Shown here piece after piece: positions 34,480-43,063 of a stretch of DNA of 64,000 nt. Position numbers and translations under genes: made by a program. Each line of letters starts with the position of its first letter. Position 1 is the first letter of the stretch. This DNA comes from Niabella drilacis (GTDB taxonomy: Bacteria; Bacteroidota; Bacteroidia; Chitinophagales; Chitinophagaceae): assembly GCF_900101395.1 (NCBI RefSeq), contig NZ_FMZO01000003.1, positions 1-64,000 of the forward strand, read 5' to 3'. The notes below the pieces were generated by a model. The model searched no databases. It saw only the letters and a program-made list of their open reading frames with translations, and was not told the DNA's origin.

Positions 34480-36429
34480 ATGTCAGTCCGTTTTTTTATT
34501 TCCACAATACTTTTCTTTGCCTGTTTACCAGGTTCCCATGCACAGCAACCGGGGGTGAAAGACAGTTTGCTGCATGTTTTAAAAACTGCAAAAGACGGCG
34601 AAAACAAAGTGCTGTTACTGATCCGGATCGGGCAGGAGTTTGAAAATTCAGATCTGGAAAAGTCAAAATCTTTTTACCTGCAGGCCCGTACATTGGGTAT
34701 TAAAATCAATTATCGCCTGACAGAAGTTAAGTTCATCAGTAATTATACTTTTGCCCTCAACATGCAGGGAAAATTTGACTCATCCCTGATGTGGAATCTG
34801 AGCGGTATTGAGGCGGCAAAAAAGCTGGGAGATGATGTTCAATTGGCAAAAGCCTATTTTAACACGGGTACTTCATATCACTATTTATCAGACTATCAGC
34901 CGGCTGTAGAAATGTACCAGAAAGGTTTGGTGCTGTTGGAAAAGATGGATGACAAAGTCTTTATGGCTCAGGCTAAAGATATTTTGCAGACGCTTTATAG
35001 TTCGATGAAGCAATACGATAAGGCAAAAGTATACGGGAAATCCGCCGTTGCTGCATTCCGCGATCTGAATGACCCTAAAATGCTGGCCTATTCGCTCACC
35101 AATCTGGGTACGGTGTATGGAAGTATCAATCAAAAAGATTCGGCACGCACTTACTTCAGGGAAGCGGCACAAATTGCCAGTGATATCAACGATGAGGTTT
35201 TACTGGCTACCGTCCAGTTGAACCTTGGCGATGTATCTCTATGGAAAAAGCAATTGGCCGGGGGTAAAAAATACTATCAATCGGCGCTGGCACTTGCCAT
35301 CAAAAACAAGTTGCCCGAAACTGAAACGATCGCTTTGCGTGGCATTTCGTACTATTACACCTATATGGGGGATTACGCTGATGCGCTTCAATATGCAGAA
35401 AAAGCTTTGACGGTTTCTCAAAAGCATCAGTTCTCAAAGCAAGTGCTGCTGAATTTAGACCAGCTGGCTTCATTGGCCTACCTTTCAAAAGATGTCCTGA
35501 AGGCAGAAAAATATGAAGTGCATGCGAAAGAATTGCAGGATACCCTGTGGAACGAGCAACTGCTGCGTAACACCATCAACACCGAAAAGAAATTTGAACT
35601 GGACAAAAAGAACACCCGGCTTGCGTTCCAGGAAGAAACGATCCGGCATAAAAATCTTATGAACGGGTTATTGACCGGAGGTTTGATTGCACTGCTTCTT
35701 ATTGCAGCCTTAAGTTATCGGAACTACAGGAATCGAAAAAAAATACAGGAACAACGCATTAAAGAACTGGAAACCGAAAAGCAATTGCTCGCTACACAAT
35801 CGCTTCTGAAAGGGCAGGAGGAAGAACGCAGCCGTATTGCAAAGGATCTGCACGACGGTTTAGGCGGTTTGCTGAGCGGTGTAAAACTACAATTGGGCGC
35901 CATGAAAGGAAATTTGATTTTGACAGAAGAAAACGGGATGGCATTTAACCGGGTTTTGAACAACCTGGAAGCATCCATTTCAGAAATGCGTCGCGTTGCG
36001 CATAATATGATGCCGGAAACGTTGCTGAAATTTGGATTGCAGCAGGCATTGAAGGATTATAGCAACGGTTTGTCGCAGCAACAGGGGTTTACCATCCGGT
36101 GTGAATTTCGCGGTATGGAAAGACGTTTGGATCATTCCATCGAGGTGGTGATCTACCGGATCGTTCAGGAGTTGCTTAACAACGCCGTAAAGCATAGCGG
36201 CGCAACCGCCATACTCGTTCAGATCATGCGGCACGATGAACAGCGCCTGAACATAACGGTGGAGGACAACGGGAAGGGGTTTGATCCTGAGGCGGTTGGT
36301 CCTCATTCGGCCGGGCTGCGGAATATTACATCCCGTGTAAAATACCTGAACGGGAAAATGGACATCCAGTCCGAACCAGGCAACGGAACCTCCATATATA
36401 TTGAATGTGAAATAAAGCCTTATGGATAA
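34480..36429 (+). CDS. TPR-containing sensor histidine kinase
   Basis: A 649-residue membrane sensor kinase. A signal peptide leads to a periplasmic array of tetratricopeptide repeats (about 40-340, for example AKAYFNTGTSYHYLSDYQPA). A transmembrane helix (LLTGGLIALLLIAALSY, about 395-411) and a short coiled coil follow. The HisKA_3 dimerisation domain has phosphoacceptor H458 (RIAKDLHDGLGG), and the HATPase domain shows N-box ELLNNAVKHSG and VEDNGKGFDP. It phosphorylates the response regulator that overlaps its last 8 bases. The signal is not predictable. It belongs to the NarX/DesK-like class common in Bacteroidota. Confidence 0.93.
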   Translation: MSVRFFISTILFFACLPGSHAQQPGVKDSLLHVLKTAKDGENKVLLLIRIGQEFENSDLEKSKSFYLQARTLGIKINYRLTEVKFISNYTFALNMQGKFDSSLMWNLSGIEAAKKLGDDVQLAKAYFNTGTSYHYLSDYQPAVEMYQKGLVLLEKMDDKVFMAQAKDILQTLYSSMKQYDKAKVYGKSAVAAFRDLNDPKMLAYSLTNLGTVYGSINQKDSARTYFREAAQIASDINDEVLLATVQLNLGDVSLWKKQLAGGKKYYQSALALAIKNKLPETETIALRGISYYYTYMGDYADALQYAEKALTVSQKHQFSKQVLLNLDQLASLAYLSKDVLKAEKYEVHAKELQDTLWNEQLLRNTINTEKKFELDKKNTRLAFQEETIRHKNLMNGLLTGGLIALLLIAALSYRNYRNRKKIQEQRIKELETEKQLLATQSLLKGQEEERSRIAKDLHDGLGGLLSGVKLQLGAMKGNLILTEENGMAFNRVLNNLEASISEMRRVAHNMMPETLLKFGLQQALKDYSNGLSQQQGFTIRCEFRGMERRLDHSIEVVIYRIVQELLNNAVKHSGATAILVQIMRHDEQRLNITVEDNGKGFDPEAVGPHSAGLRNITSRVKYLNGKMDIQSEPGNGTSIYIECEIKPYG

Positions 36430-37045
36430 ACTAAAAGTGATTGTGGTAGATGATCATCCTATGGTGATTGAAGGAATGCGCGCGATGCTGCAGCAGATCC
36501 TTTATGTGGAATTATGTGCCGCTGCAAGCGATGCTTTTATGGCGTTGGAAATGGTGAGAAAGGAGCAGCCGGACTTAGTGATCACCGATATCAATTTACC
36601 GGAGATAAGCGGTATCGAACTGACTGCCAGGCTAAAAAAGGAATCTCCGGCCATAAAGGTCATAGGTATGAGCACATTTAACGACCGCAGTTATATTTCA
36701 CAAATGATACAGAGCGGCGCAGACGGCTTCCTGGTGAAAAGCGCTTCCAAAGAAGAGATCGAAAGGGCGATATCCTCCGTTATGGACGGCCAGATGTACC
36801 TGAGCGTGGATATCAATATGGATACGCAGGAAAAGAAAGCACTGAAAGATCAACCGGTTCTCACACGGCGAGAAAAGGAAATATTGTCTTTAATAGCAGA
36901 CGGGCTCACCAATCCCCAGATTGCGGGAAAACTATTCATCAGCCTGAATACGGTGGATACCCACCGGAAAAACCTGTTAGCGAAATTTGAAACGAACAAT
37001 TCTGCATCTTTAATAAGGCTGGCCAGCAAGTCGGGGATCATTTAA
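36422..37045 (+). CDS. NarL/LuxR-family response regulator
   Basis: A 207-residue regulator. The receiver domain has phosphoacceptor D56 (LVITDINLPEISG), the usual acidic pair near the N-terminus (VDDHP) and K in FLVKSASK. The C-terminal LuxR HTH reads TRREKEILSLIADGLTNPQI ... SLNTVDTHRKN. The start ATG overlaps the kinase stop by 8 bases, so the pair is translationally coupled and functionally matched. Confidence 0.95.
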   Translation: MDKLKVIVVDDHPMVIEGMRAMLQQILYVELCAAASDAFMALEMVRKEQPDLVITDINLPEISGIELTARLKKESPAIKVIGMSTFNDRSYISQMIQSGADGFLVKSASKEEIERAISSVMDGQMYLSVDINMDTQEKKALKDQPVLTRREKEILSLIADGLTNPQIAGKLFISLNTVDTHRKNLLAKFETNNSASLIRLASKSGII

Positions 37046-37070
37046 CCGGAATGATAGCACGGTAATTCTC

Positions 37071-37441
37071 AGGATTTCAAAAAAATTATACTTCATTAAC
37101 AAACTTTATATCGAAAAAGGCACAAAAGGGTTAAAGGCCTTTATGAGGGAAGAGCATTACACGGATACCACCTATATAAACGTTATTAATAAATTTACGG
37201 ATTTCTGGAGATCAATCCGGCACAATACGCTCGTTCTAAAAGACAAAACGAATGAATTGAACACGCCAATTGCCAATTTAAAAAAACTTTATCCGGCACT
37301 GAAAGATGCTGAAATATATTTTACAATTGGCTGCCTGGATGCAGGCGGAACCGTTAGCAATAACAGGGTGCTGATGGGCCTGGAAGTTTCAGCCGGAAGC
37401 CTTGCAGCTGGTGCGCATTGCCTGGCGTGTGCCCGGCTGTT
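37071..37441 (+). pseudogene. Fragment of a HExxH (DUF2268-like) protein gene
   Basis: The open frame encodes KLYIEKGTKGLKAF...FWRSIRHNTLVLKDK ... LYPALKDAEIYFTIG ... GGTVSNNRVLMG. It aligns with FWGSIRPKTLVVKT ... LYPDFKRAATYFIIG ... GGTVRDNLSIIG of the gene at 11124. There is no signal peptide or start codon at the expected place. Homology stops near 37395, before the HEYVHTQQ metal site, and is followed by unrelated residues. It is therefore an internal fragment of a paralog, not a working gene. Confidence 0.75.
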
Positions 37442-37445
37442 TTTA

Positions 37446-38390
37446 CTATAAAGCGACCTCAGATATCTTAAATCCCTTTCTTTCCAGGATATCCAGCACC
37501 CCGTACCTGTTATTCGAAAGTAAATGCCCGATACCCACGGCTATAAAGCAGTTATCCCGTTTTAATACTGGCAACAGTTTTTTTATCCAGGCTTGGTTCC
37601 TTTTAACATTCGTAGTCCAATCTATTTCACTCCTTTTTTGATTATAGGCAATGGAAAAATCAAAAAGGCCGCGATTATATAACTGATAATCGTTTTTGTC
37701 CCGTTCTGTTGATTGGTTGGGAGTGCCTTTTTTTAATGCCGTAATATTATTGACAAGCATCAAAAGCTCATTCTGTCCGCTAAAAGAATCTTCATCATAA
37801 ACGGTCTTCTTTAAATACCCGGGATCATCCAGTCCGTATATTTTTAGACCGGCTGAGTTTGCTATAGCCTCAACTAAAAAATCTATGGGTGCAAAATAAG
37901 ATTCATCAGGGGGATTAAATGGCATACCTAAAATCTCATCCCTGTATTGTAAAGACAGCAGCCTGGTATAGATCAGTATTTGCCGCTGCTGCATTGCGTA
38001 GCTGGTGCAACTGTCAATGATGGATGAGAATCCATCCTCCATTCCCAGGTACGATGAAAAGAAACTGTCGATTTTTCCGGTATGGTCCCCAAAAAAAACA
38101 GCAGCCCTTTTAGCTTTTATAGAACTATCCAGATAGAAGTGGCTATTGGGCTGACCGGGCCTGGCATTGGACTCATTAAAGAATATCGCCGACTCTTCGA
38201 TTTTATTCGTAATGATAGGGAAGCTATCCAGCCAGGATTTTCCAAACGAATGAATGGTGCCTAATATATATGAAGTTTTTCCAGTGGGAGACTCTATTTT
38301 CCATAGCGCGGATTGTATTTTCGATGTTTCCTGTGCAACGGAAGCAATGGGAAATCTAAAACAGGAAAGGATGAACAAGCTGATCTTCAT
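37446..38390 (-). CDS. TraB/GumN-family protein
   Basis: A 314-residue exported protein of the TraB/GumN (Tiki-like) superfamily, whose members are proposed metal-dependent hydrolases or proteases. The hallmark N-terminal motif WKIESPTGKTSYILGTIHSF is present, as is the C-terminal CFIAVGIGHLLSNNRYGVLDI with GxGH. I start at 38390 (MKISLFILSCFRFPIASVAQ), which gives a proper signal peptide; the ATG 21 codons upstream does not. Its 3' end abuts the gene fragment at 37441, converging with it. Confidence 0.87.
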   Translation of the reverse strand: MKISLFILSCFRFPIASVAQETSKIQSALWKIESPTGKTSYILGTIHSFGKSWLDSFPIITNKIEESAIFFNESNARPGQPNSHFYLDSSIKAKRAAVFFGDHTGKIDSFFSSYLGMEDGFSSIIDSCTSYAMQQRQILIYTRLLSLQYRDEILGMPFNPPDESYFAPIDFLVEAIANSAGLKIYGLDDPGYLKKTVYDEDSFSGQNELLMLVNNITALKKGTPNQSTERDKNDYQLYNRGLFDFSIAYNQKRSEIDWTTNVKRNQAWIKKLLPVLKRDNCFIAVGIGHLLSNNRYGVLDILERKGFKISEVAL

Positions 38391-38755
38391 TGTTGACAGA
38401 CCTGGGATTTTTAATCCCCGGGCAATTTTATCAAACGCATTAGTTTGTGGCAATTTAATTAAATTTTAGACGTTAGACGGAGCAACCCGTCAGACAGGCG
38501 ATTTGACCCCATTTGCAGGTTGTTTTAAATCATACAAAAGTTTGGCCCTCCGGGAGCTCACAAACTTCGGAAGATCTTCCACCATAAAGTTCGGTCATTG
38601 TGGCTGTATCAAACCTCTTTATTTTGTATTGCCGTACTGGTGAGGATTGTTTCGGCACTTATCCGTTAATAGATGCTGTTCTGCCCTCCGCGGCAGAACA
38701 GCATCTTGCTATAACACGACTTTTGACAGCTACGATCCGCAAATTCCTCCTGCAT
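38391..38755. other. Intergenic with one strong hairpin
   Basis: No gene is supported. It contains the hairpin at 38671-38706 and a weaker dyad near 38560-38582 (GGAAGATCTTCC). It separates two minus-strand genes, so it holds the 3' end of the beta-helix gene transcript and the promoter region of the TraB-like gene. Confidence 0.5.
38671..38706 (-). terminator. Hairpin after the minus-strand beta-helix gene
   Basis: A perfect 15-base stem (38671-38685 with 38692-38706) with 6-base loop lies 50 bases beyond the stop codon of the gene at 38756. It lacks a T tract on either side, so it may stabilise the 3' end rather than terminate by itself. Confidence 0.5.
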
Positions 38756-40519
38756 TTATTCCGGTGTCGCCTGCAATACCTTAGATAGCTGCTTTGTACC
38801 ATCTTTATCTATTTGTACAATGCGTACAAACAGCTTCCCGTTCCCGGCAGGCTCCACGGCCGTGTTTTTATGGCAGGAAAAGGCCAATGCACAGCAAATA
38901 GCTGCTGCTATTGCAAAGGCATGCCTGCGGCGGGTGGATGCCAGGGCGCCCAGTAACAGCATTCCGAAACCCAAACTTAGTGTTGTTAAGGGAATCGTGC
39001 TATTGTATTCCAGAACCGTATTGCTATTGCCTGCTGTGGCTTTGCTCTGGATTGTCTGCACGGTTTTCCAGTGCACGCCATCAGGGGAAAGCTGTAGTAA
39101 GAAATGATCATTATTGGTTTCTGTTTCCGTGGTCCAGCTTACCAATACCCGGCCATTTTTTATAGTGGCGCTGACCGGACCAAATAGTACCGGGAGGGCT
39201 GCGGAGAATTCATAGGCGCCTATATCGATGGCGCTGCCGGCCAGGCGGGGATTGCCGGCGAGGTCCTGATCATTATTAAGATCACCACCGGCGTCGGTGT
39301 ATAGCTGGTTATTGCCTGCATTAATTGCGGGGGCGCCGCTTTTTAAACGGTAATCGCCATTGGCAAAGTTGTTAAAGATATCCGTTCCCGATAAGCCGGT
39401 GGCATCGATATTGCCGTTGGCGGTATTACTGCTGTCTTTGAAAAGACTGTTGTGCGCTACGGCGTTGGTATAGGGGGCATCATCCCATACAATACTGTTG
39501 TTCCAGTAGGTGATGCCACTGGCAAAAAGCCCGCTGATGCCGTTATTGTTTACAAGGGTAACATTGGTAAATATGCTGCCTTCGGAGTTGTCAAAGATGC
39601 CTCCACCAAGATTGGTGACGGTATTGTCGCTGAACAAAACGTTGGTTGCCTTCAGGGCAACTTCTCGGTGATTGTATATACCGCCGCCTCTGTTTGCTGT
39701 GTTTTTCCAAAACGTACTGTATGTAATGACCGGGTAAGCCACTTCATTGCACATGCCGCCCCCTCCAAAATCTGCGGTGTTTTCCGAAAAGGTGCAATAG
39801 CTAATGGTTGGGGAAGCGTTGATGTAGTTGTACATACCTCCACCGCCTCCCAGGGCTGTGTTACGGGTAAAGCTGCTATGCGTAACGATGGGGGACGCAT
39901 TGTTTACATTGAACATCCCGCTGCCAAAATGCCTGCGCACCGCGCCGCCGCCTACGGATAGTGCAACACCGTCGTCCTGATCTGCATTTCCTCCCGTTAC
40001 GGTAAAACCGTCCAGCCGGGCAACGCCCATCCCGCCGCCCGCAATAAGCACATGATAGGCATTATCGGTATTATCGTTCTCAACTCCCCTGTCGCCGCTG
40101 AGCACGGAGCCTTCGCCGCCGGAACCCGGGAGGATGCGTTTATCCGTTAGGCTTATGATCCCGTTGGCAGGGTCAAAGCCCCCATAGAGTCGTACATTGC
40201 TGACCATCAGGAAGGCGTTATCCCTGTCTGCATTATTACCAAAGTTGTCGTCTGCAGGACTATACATTGGCTTGTAAACGCCGGTTGCTACCCAAATCTG
40301 CAACGGGTTTGCGGTGGTCCAGCTGCTTTTGTTGGTGTTGGCCCATTTGAGCGCTTCGGCCAGTTCGGGAACAGCATTTGCCCAGCTGTTCCCTGTATGA
40401 TTACCGCCGGTTACCTGTTTATTAACATAAAGGATATTACCGGTTCCGGGGGTAAATTGCGCCCGGAGTGCCCCTGCCCAGCATAGGCAAAAGAGCAGCA
40501 AAAATTGACTTTTTTTCAT
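38756..40519 (-). CDS. Secreted beta-helix protein with interrupted C-terminal domain
   Basis: A 587-residue exported protein starting at 40519 (MKKSQFLLLFCLCWAGALRA). It has a single right-handed beta-helix domain (GNILYVNKQVTGGN, then GGGGMYN / SPTISYCTF coils). The beta-sandwich LPVLFGPVSATIKNGRVLVSW follows. At residue 509 it is interrupted by 53 residues: FGMLLLGAL, STRRRHA, a second hydrophobic stretch and FSCHK. The end resumes as LFVRIVQIDKDGTKQLSKV. This is the third protein in the window with this arrangement, and it sits far from the other two and on the opposite strand. An upstream in-frame ATG (40651) would add 44 residues without signal character. Confidence 0.8.
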   Translation of the reverse strand: MKKSQFLLLFCLCWAGALRAQFTPGTGNILYVNKQVTGGNHTGNSWANAVPELAEALKWANTNKSSWTTANPLQIWVATGVYKPMYSPADDNFGNNADRDNAFLMVSNVRLYGGFDPANGIISLTDKRILPGSGGEGSVLSGDRGVENDNTDNAYHVLIAGGGMGVARLDGFTVTGGNADQDDGVALSVGGGAVRRHFGSGMFNVNNASPIVTHSSFTRNTALGGGGGMYNYINASPTISYCTFSENTADFGGGGMCNEVAYPVITYSTFWKNTANRGGGIYNHREVALKATNVLFSDNTVTNLGGGIFDNSEGSIFTNVTLVNNNGISGLFASGITYWNNSIVWDDAPYTNAVAHNSLFKDSSNTANGNIDATGLSGTDIFNNFANGDYRLKSGAPAINAGNNQLYTDAGGDLNNDQDLAGNPRLAGSAIDIGAYEFSAALPVLFGPVSATIKNGRVLVSWTTETETNNDHFLLQLSPDGVHWKTVQTIQSKATAGNSNTVLEYNSTIPLTTLSLGFGMLLLGALASTRRRHAFAIAAAICCALAFSCHKNTAVEPAGNGKLFVRIVQIDKDGTKQLSKVLQATPE

Positions 40520-41125
40520 TTTGTGGTTAATTGGTACTGATGTATTTAGTTGATTAGGGATGTGATGGCTTGGCGGGGTATTGCAGGCAATGCGTTTGTC
40601 TTCATCGTTATTTTTAATTGCGTAGCTGTTTACTGGTCTAAGCCGGGCCAATGAAACTCAGATTACAGGAAAAGCAACGAGGTTTGTGAGCGGTCTAAAT
40701 TATAGTTTACAATAGATGGTCCAAAGCTAAAGAAAAAAATTAATATTCAGGCTGATGATGCGTTTCACCAGAGCGAAGGCATAGATCTGACTCCCGGATA
40801 ATACAGAGGGATGGTTTTATGCATTGGGGCTTCAATACTTTTTTTGGGGATCTAAGGTATGAGCAGGGCGTAAACGTTCCTGTATCTTGCGTTATCCGTT
40901 AAGCGCTTCCGGGGCGGAAAGTATACTCCAGGCCTGGATGGGATAAGGTTAGGATTGTATGCCTGGAAAGCTAAGAGATCATACCGGATAACGCTTTTAG
41001 TTACAGCATTGTTTCGCGGAATAATGGTATGTGTAAAAGCGATCTGCCAGAAGCCCCGGTCTTACGGTAAAGCTTACCCGGATCTGCTTGAGGCGGTAAT
41101 AATAAAGGAGTTGCAGCGCCATACA
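40520..41125. other. Intergenic, about 600 bases, no gene supported
   Basis: Frames are short and lack start context. A 10-base inverted repeat pairs GCGTTATCCG near 40886 with CGGATAACGC near 40984. It probably contains the promoter of the beta-helix gene at 40519, but no clear TAnnTTTG box is seen on the minus strand close to the start. Confidence 0.4.
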
Positions 41126-41329
41126 CTATCGTTCCCATCTGCAAAGCGTCCGGTTTCTTTTTCTGGCGCTGTCCAATGTCGTTTTTATGATCCGGTAGTT
41201 GCAGTTTTTTAATCCCCTGCAATGTTCTTTATAATGATACCGGCTGGCCGTTTGGCTGTCGCAGATATATACAGTTGTGGGAGTACAACTGCTGGAGAGA
41301 AGCAAAAATGCTAATAAAAAGAATTTCAT
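41126..41329 (-). CDS. Small Cys/His-rich lipoprotein
   Basis: A 67-residue protein with signal peptide and lipobox LLLSSSC (Cys15). The mature part carries YICDSQTASRYHYKEHCRGL and CNYRI, with C, H and C positions typical of a small family often annotated as hypothetical or Ada-like metal-binding. Metal binding is inferred only from these residues. It is located 232 bases downstream of the small-protein operon on the same strand and shares its Cys-rich character. Confidence 0.65.
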   Translation of the reverse strand: MKFFLLAFLLLSSSCTPTTVYICDSQTASRYHYKEHCRGLKNCNYRIIKTTLDSARKRNRTLCRWER

Positions 41330-41561
41330 TTTCGGACTGTGTAACCTGGGTTGTTAAAAATCGAGGTGCTTCTTTTCAGTCCGTTAGCCCCGGATGGATG
41401 GCCGGCACCGGGTTGGAAAATTGGTAGGGTGTTTAATTAATAGTTTTATAATATGGTTGACGGATAAAAGGTGTTTTTCACAGGTTGGACAAACGGCCGC
41501 GATTGAAAGCCGTGGCGGAACGCTGGTGTTGTCCGCCGGTATATGGGGATTTTGGTTGCTT

Positions 41562-41807
41562 CTATATATATATTTTGTTCCCGTTGCGGTTGATATCATA
41601 CCGCCCGCCCCGCAGCCCGGTATAAAGTTTATGACCGTTATAATACTCCCTGTCATCTGGGGTGATGGTTTGGGTTTTGCGGGATTTACTTTTTTTAACT
41701 GCAACGGTTTTTTGTGTGGTGGCTTTTTTCTTTGTTTGCGCATGAGAGGCGCCTGCACCAAAGACCGCAAAGAACAGTAGCAGCAATAGCAGCTTTTTGA
41801 ATGACAT
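41562..41807 (-). CDS. Small secreted protein with PBCV basic-adaptor-like end
   Basis: An 81-residue protein with a signal peptide (to about ASHAQ), a Lys/Thr-rich linker (TKKKATTQK) and a C-terminal motif LYTGLRGGRYDINRNGNKIY. The motif matches the short basic adaptor domain first described in chlorella virus PBCV-1 proteins and also seen in bacterial secreted proteins. The function is unknown. It begins 4 bases after the preceding gene ends, so it is co-transcribed with it. Confidence 0.72.
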   Translation of the reverse strand: MSFKKLLLLLLFFAVFGAGASHAQTKKKATTQKTVAVKKSKSRKTQTITPDDREYYNGHKLYTGLRGGRYDINRNGNKIYI

Positions 41808-41811
41808 GGGC

Positions 41812-42054
41812 TTATGGATTAAAAAAGATAAATAGGATGATTAAAAAGGAAAGGCCGGAGAGACCGAACAGCACTAAGAGGCATCCTTTGGAAGTTTGAT
41901 TGTATACCCTGTTGTAGGCGGCCCGTTTTGGATTCGTGATCCATCCCCATCCCCTGGGCGCTTTAAAACCCAGCGAATGCCGGATGTATCGTTTCACCGA
42001 TGTACGGGCGGCAATGCGTTTGGTTAAGGATGGTTTTCTGTAACCGAATTTCAT
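41812..42054 (-). CDS. Small basic membrane protein
   Basis: An 80-residue protein. The basic N-terminal part contains KRYIRHSLGFKAPRGWGWI and NPKRAAYNRVYNQTS, a pattern seen in small proteins of Firmicutes and Bacteroidota of unknown role. A C-terminal transmembrane helix (LLVLFGLSGLSFLIILFIFF) follows. The predicted topology places the basic domain in the cytoplasm. It is the middle gene of a tightly packed three-gene operon with intergenic gaps of 10 and 4 bases. Confidence 0.7.
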   Translation of the reverse strand: MKFGYRKPSLTKRIAARTSVKRYIRHSLGFKAPRGWGWITNPKRAAYNRVYNQTSKGCLLVLFGLSGLSFLIILFIFFNP

Positions 42055-42064
42055 TTGTTGGATC

Positions 42065-42274
42065 TTATCGGGTATGACAGGGATTGGCGCAATAGTAGCA
42101 GCCGTTCACCTGGCGGTAGTACTTTTTTGCTTCGCGGACGGCATCGCCGCAGGAGTGATAGCTGCCCAGGTATATCCTGTTGGCCGGCTCGGGTAACCAG
42201 GCGCATCCTTCGGTATGCACTTCGTGATCGCCGTTGTTTTGTGCGGTTTTGTTAACGTAGTAGCTTTTGCTCAT
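42065..42274 (-). CDS. Small Cys-rich conserved protein
   Basis: A 69-residue cytoplasmic protein of a widespread uncharacterised family: YYVNKTAQNNGDHEVHTEGC, NRIYLGSYHSC and a C-terminal GCYYCANPCH cluster. Two His and five Cys could form one or two zinc sites. It is the first gene of the small-protein operon. I know of no experimental role for it. Confidence 0.75.
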   Translation of the reverse strand: MSKSYYVNKTAQNNGDHEVHTEGCAWLPEPANRIYLGSYHSCGDAVREAKKYYRQVNGCYYCANPCHTR

Positions 42275-42397
42275 TTTACTGGTATTTGTTATGAGTCAAA
42301 AATAGCGTCCGGCAGATCATATTTTTTACGGGAACCCGTAAACAGGTGGTTTTCCGGTACTGCATCCTGGCCGGCTGCGGGAGCCGGTCAAGGTGAA

Positions 42398-43063
42398 TCA
42401 GACAATACCCATTTTGACGCAATGAGCGATCAATTGTTCATTGGTGGTGAAGTTAAGAGCGTCTTTGATAGCGTTCAATCGTTTTTCGACACTGCTTAAG
42501 CTGGAAGGCCGGATCTGGTTTTTCTTCAGGTAGTCAGGAATTTTCTGTTGCTTGGTTCCTGCAATAAGCTGGGATATGATGATGATATCCAGCTCTGAAA
42601 ATTCGTAGGTGTTTTTCTGATGGATGGATAGCCTCAGGTTGCCGGGAAAATGACGTTGGTTTTGGTTTATCTGTACAATCGCCTGTATGAGCTCTTTGAA
42701 ATCATTCCTGCCTTTACAAACGTACCCGTCAATTTCCTGTTCGTTAAGCAGCCCCTCGATCGTAGCGGGTTTGCCGGTTGCGGAAAACACCAGGATCTTG
42801 AGGTCTGGCTGTAATTTGCGGGCTGCTGCAATCAGCGCAGCACCGTCGGCGATCTTTTGTTCCCGGTGGTCTTGTTCAAAGTGAAGATCGGTAATTAAAA
42901 GATCATAGGATTGATGGGCCTGTATGGCTTTTTGAATACGCATCAGGGCGTCATCGCAGTAATATACATAATCGGGATTGGTAATACCAAATTCTTCAAA
43001 GGTTTTCTGCAGTGAAAGGTTAATACTTTCGTGGTCTTCTGCTATGAGTACTTTTTTGATCAT
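42398..43063 (-). CDS. Response regulator with LuxR-like DNA-binding end
   Basis: A 221-residue regulator. The receiver domain has IAEDHES at the N-terminus and phosphoacceptor D59 (LLITDLHF). K in YVCKGRND occupies the conserved lysine position. The C-terminal region (about 150-221) is helical and resembles a divergent LuxR HTH. It overlaps the kinase gene by 4 bases, indicating a coupled pair. Confidence 0.88.
   Translation of the reverse strand: MIKKVLIAEDHESINLSLQKTFEEFGITNPDYVYYCDDALMRIQKAIQAHQSYDLLITDLHFEQDHREQKIADGAALIAAARKLQPDLKILVFSATGKPATIEGLLNEQEIDGYVCKGRNDFKELIQAIVQINQNQRHFPGNLRLSIHQKNTYEFSELDIIIISQLIAGTKQQKIPDYLKKNQIRPSSLSSVEKRLNAIKDALNFTTNEQLIAHCVKMGIV

Noticed and set aside
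39452-39961. 169-codon plus-strand frame opposite the beta-helix gene
   Set aside because: Repetitive beta-helix coding sequence gives long antisense frames; no signal peptide or start context.
40886-40993. 10-base inverted repeat considered as an attC-like site
   Set aside because: The core polarity is reversed relative to attC (GTTATCC on the left, GGATAAC on the right) and no recombinase or cassette is near.
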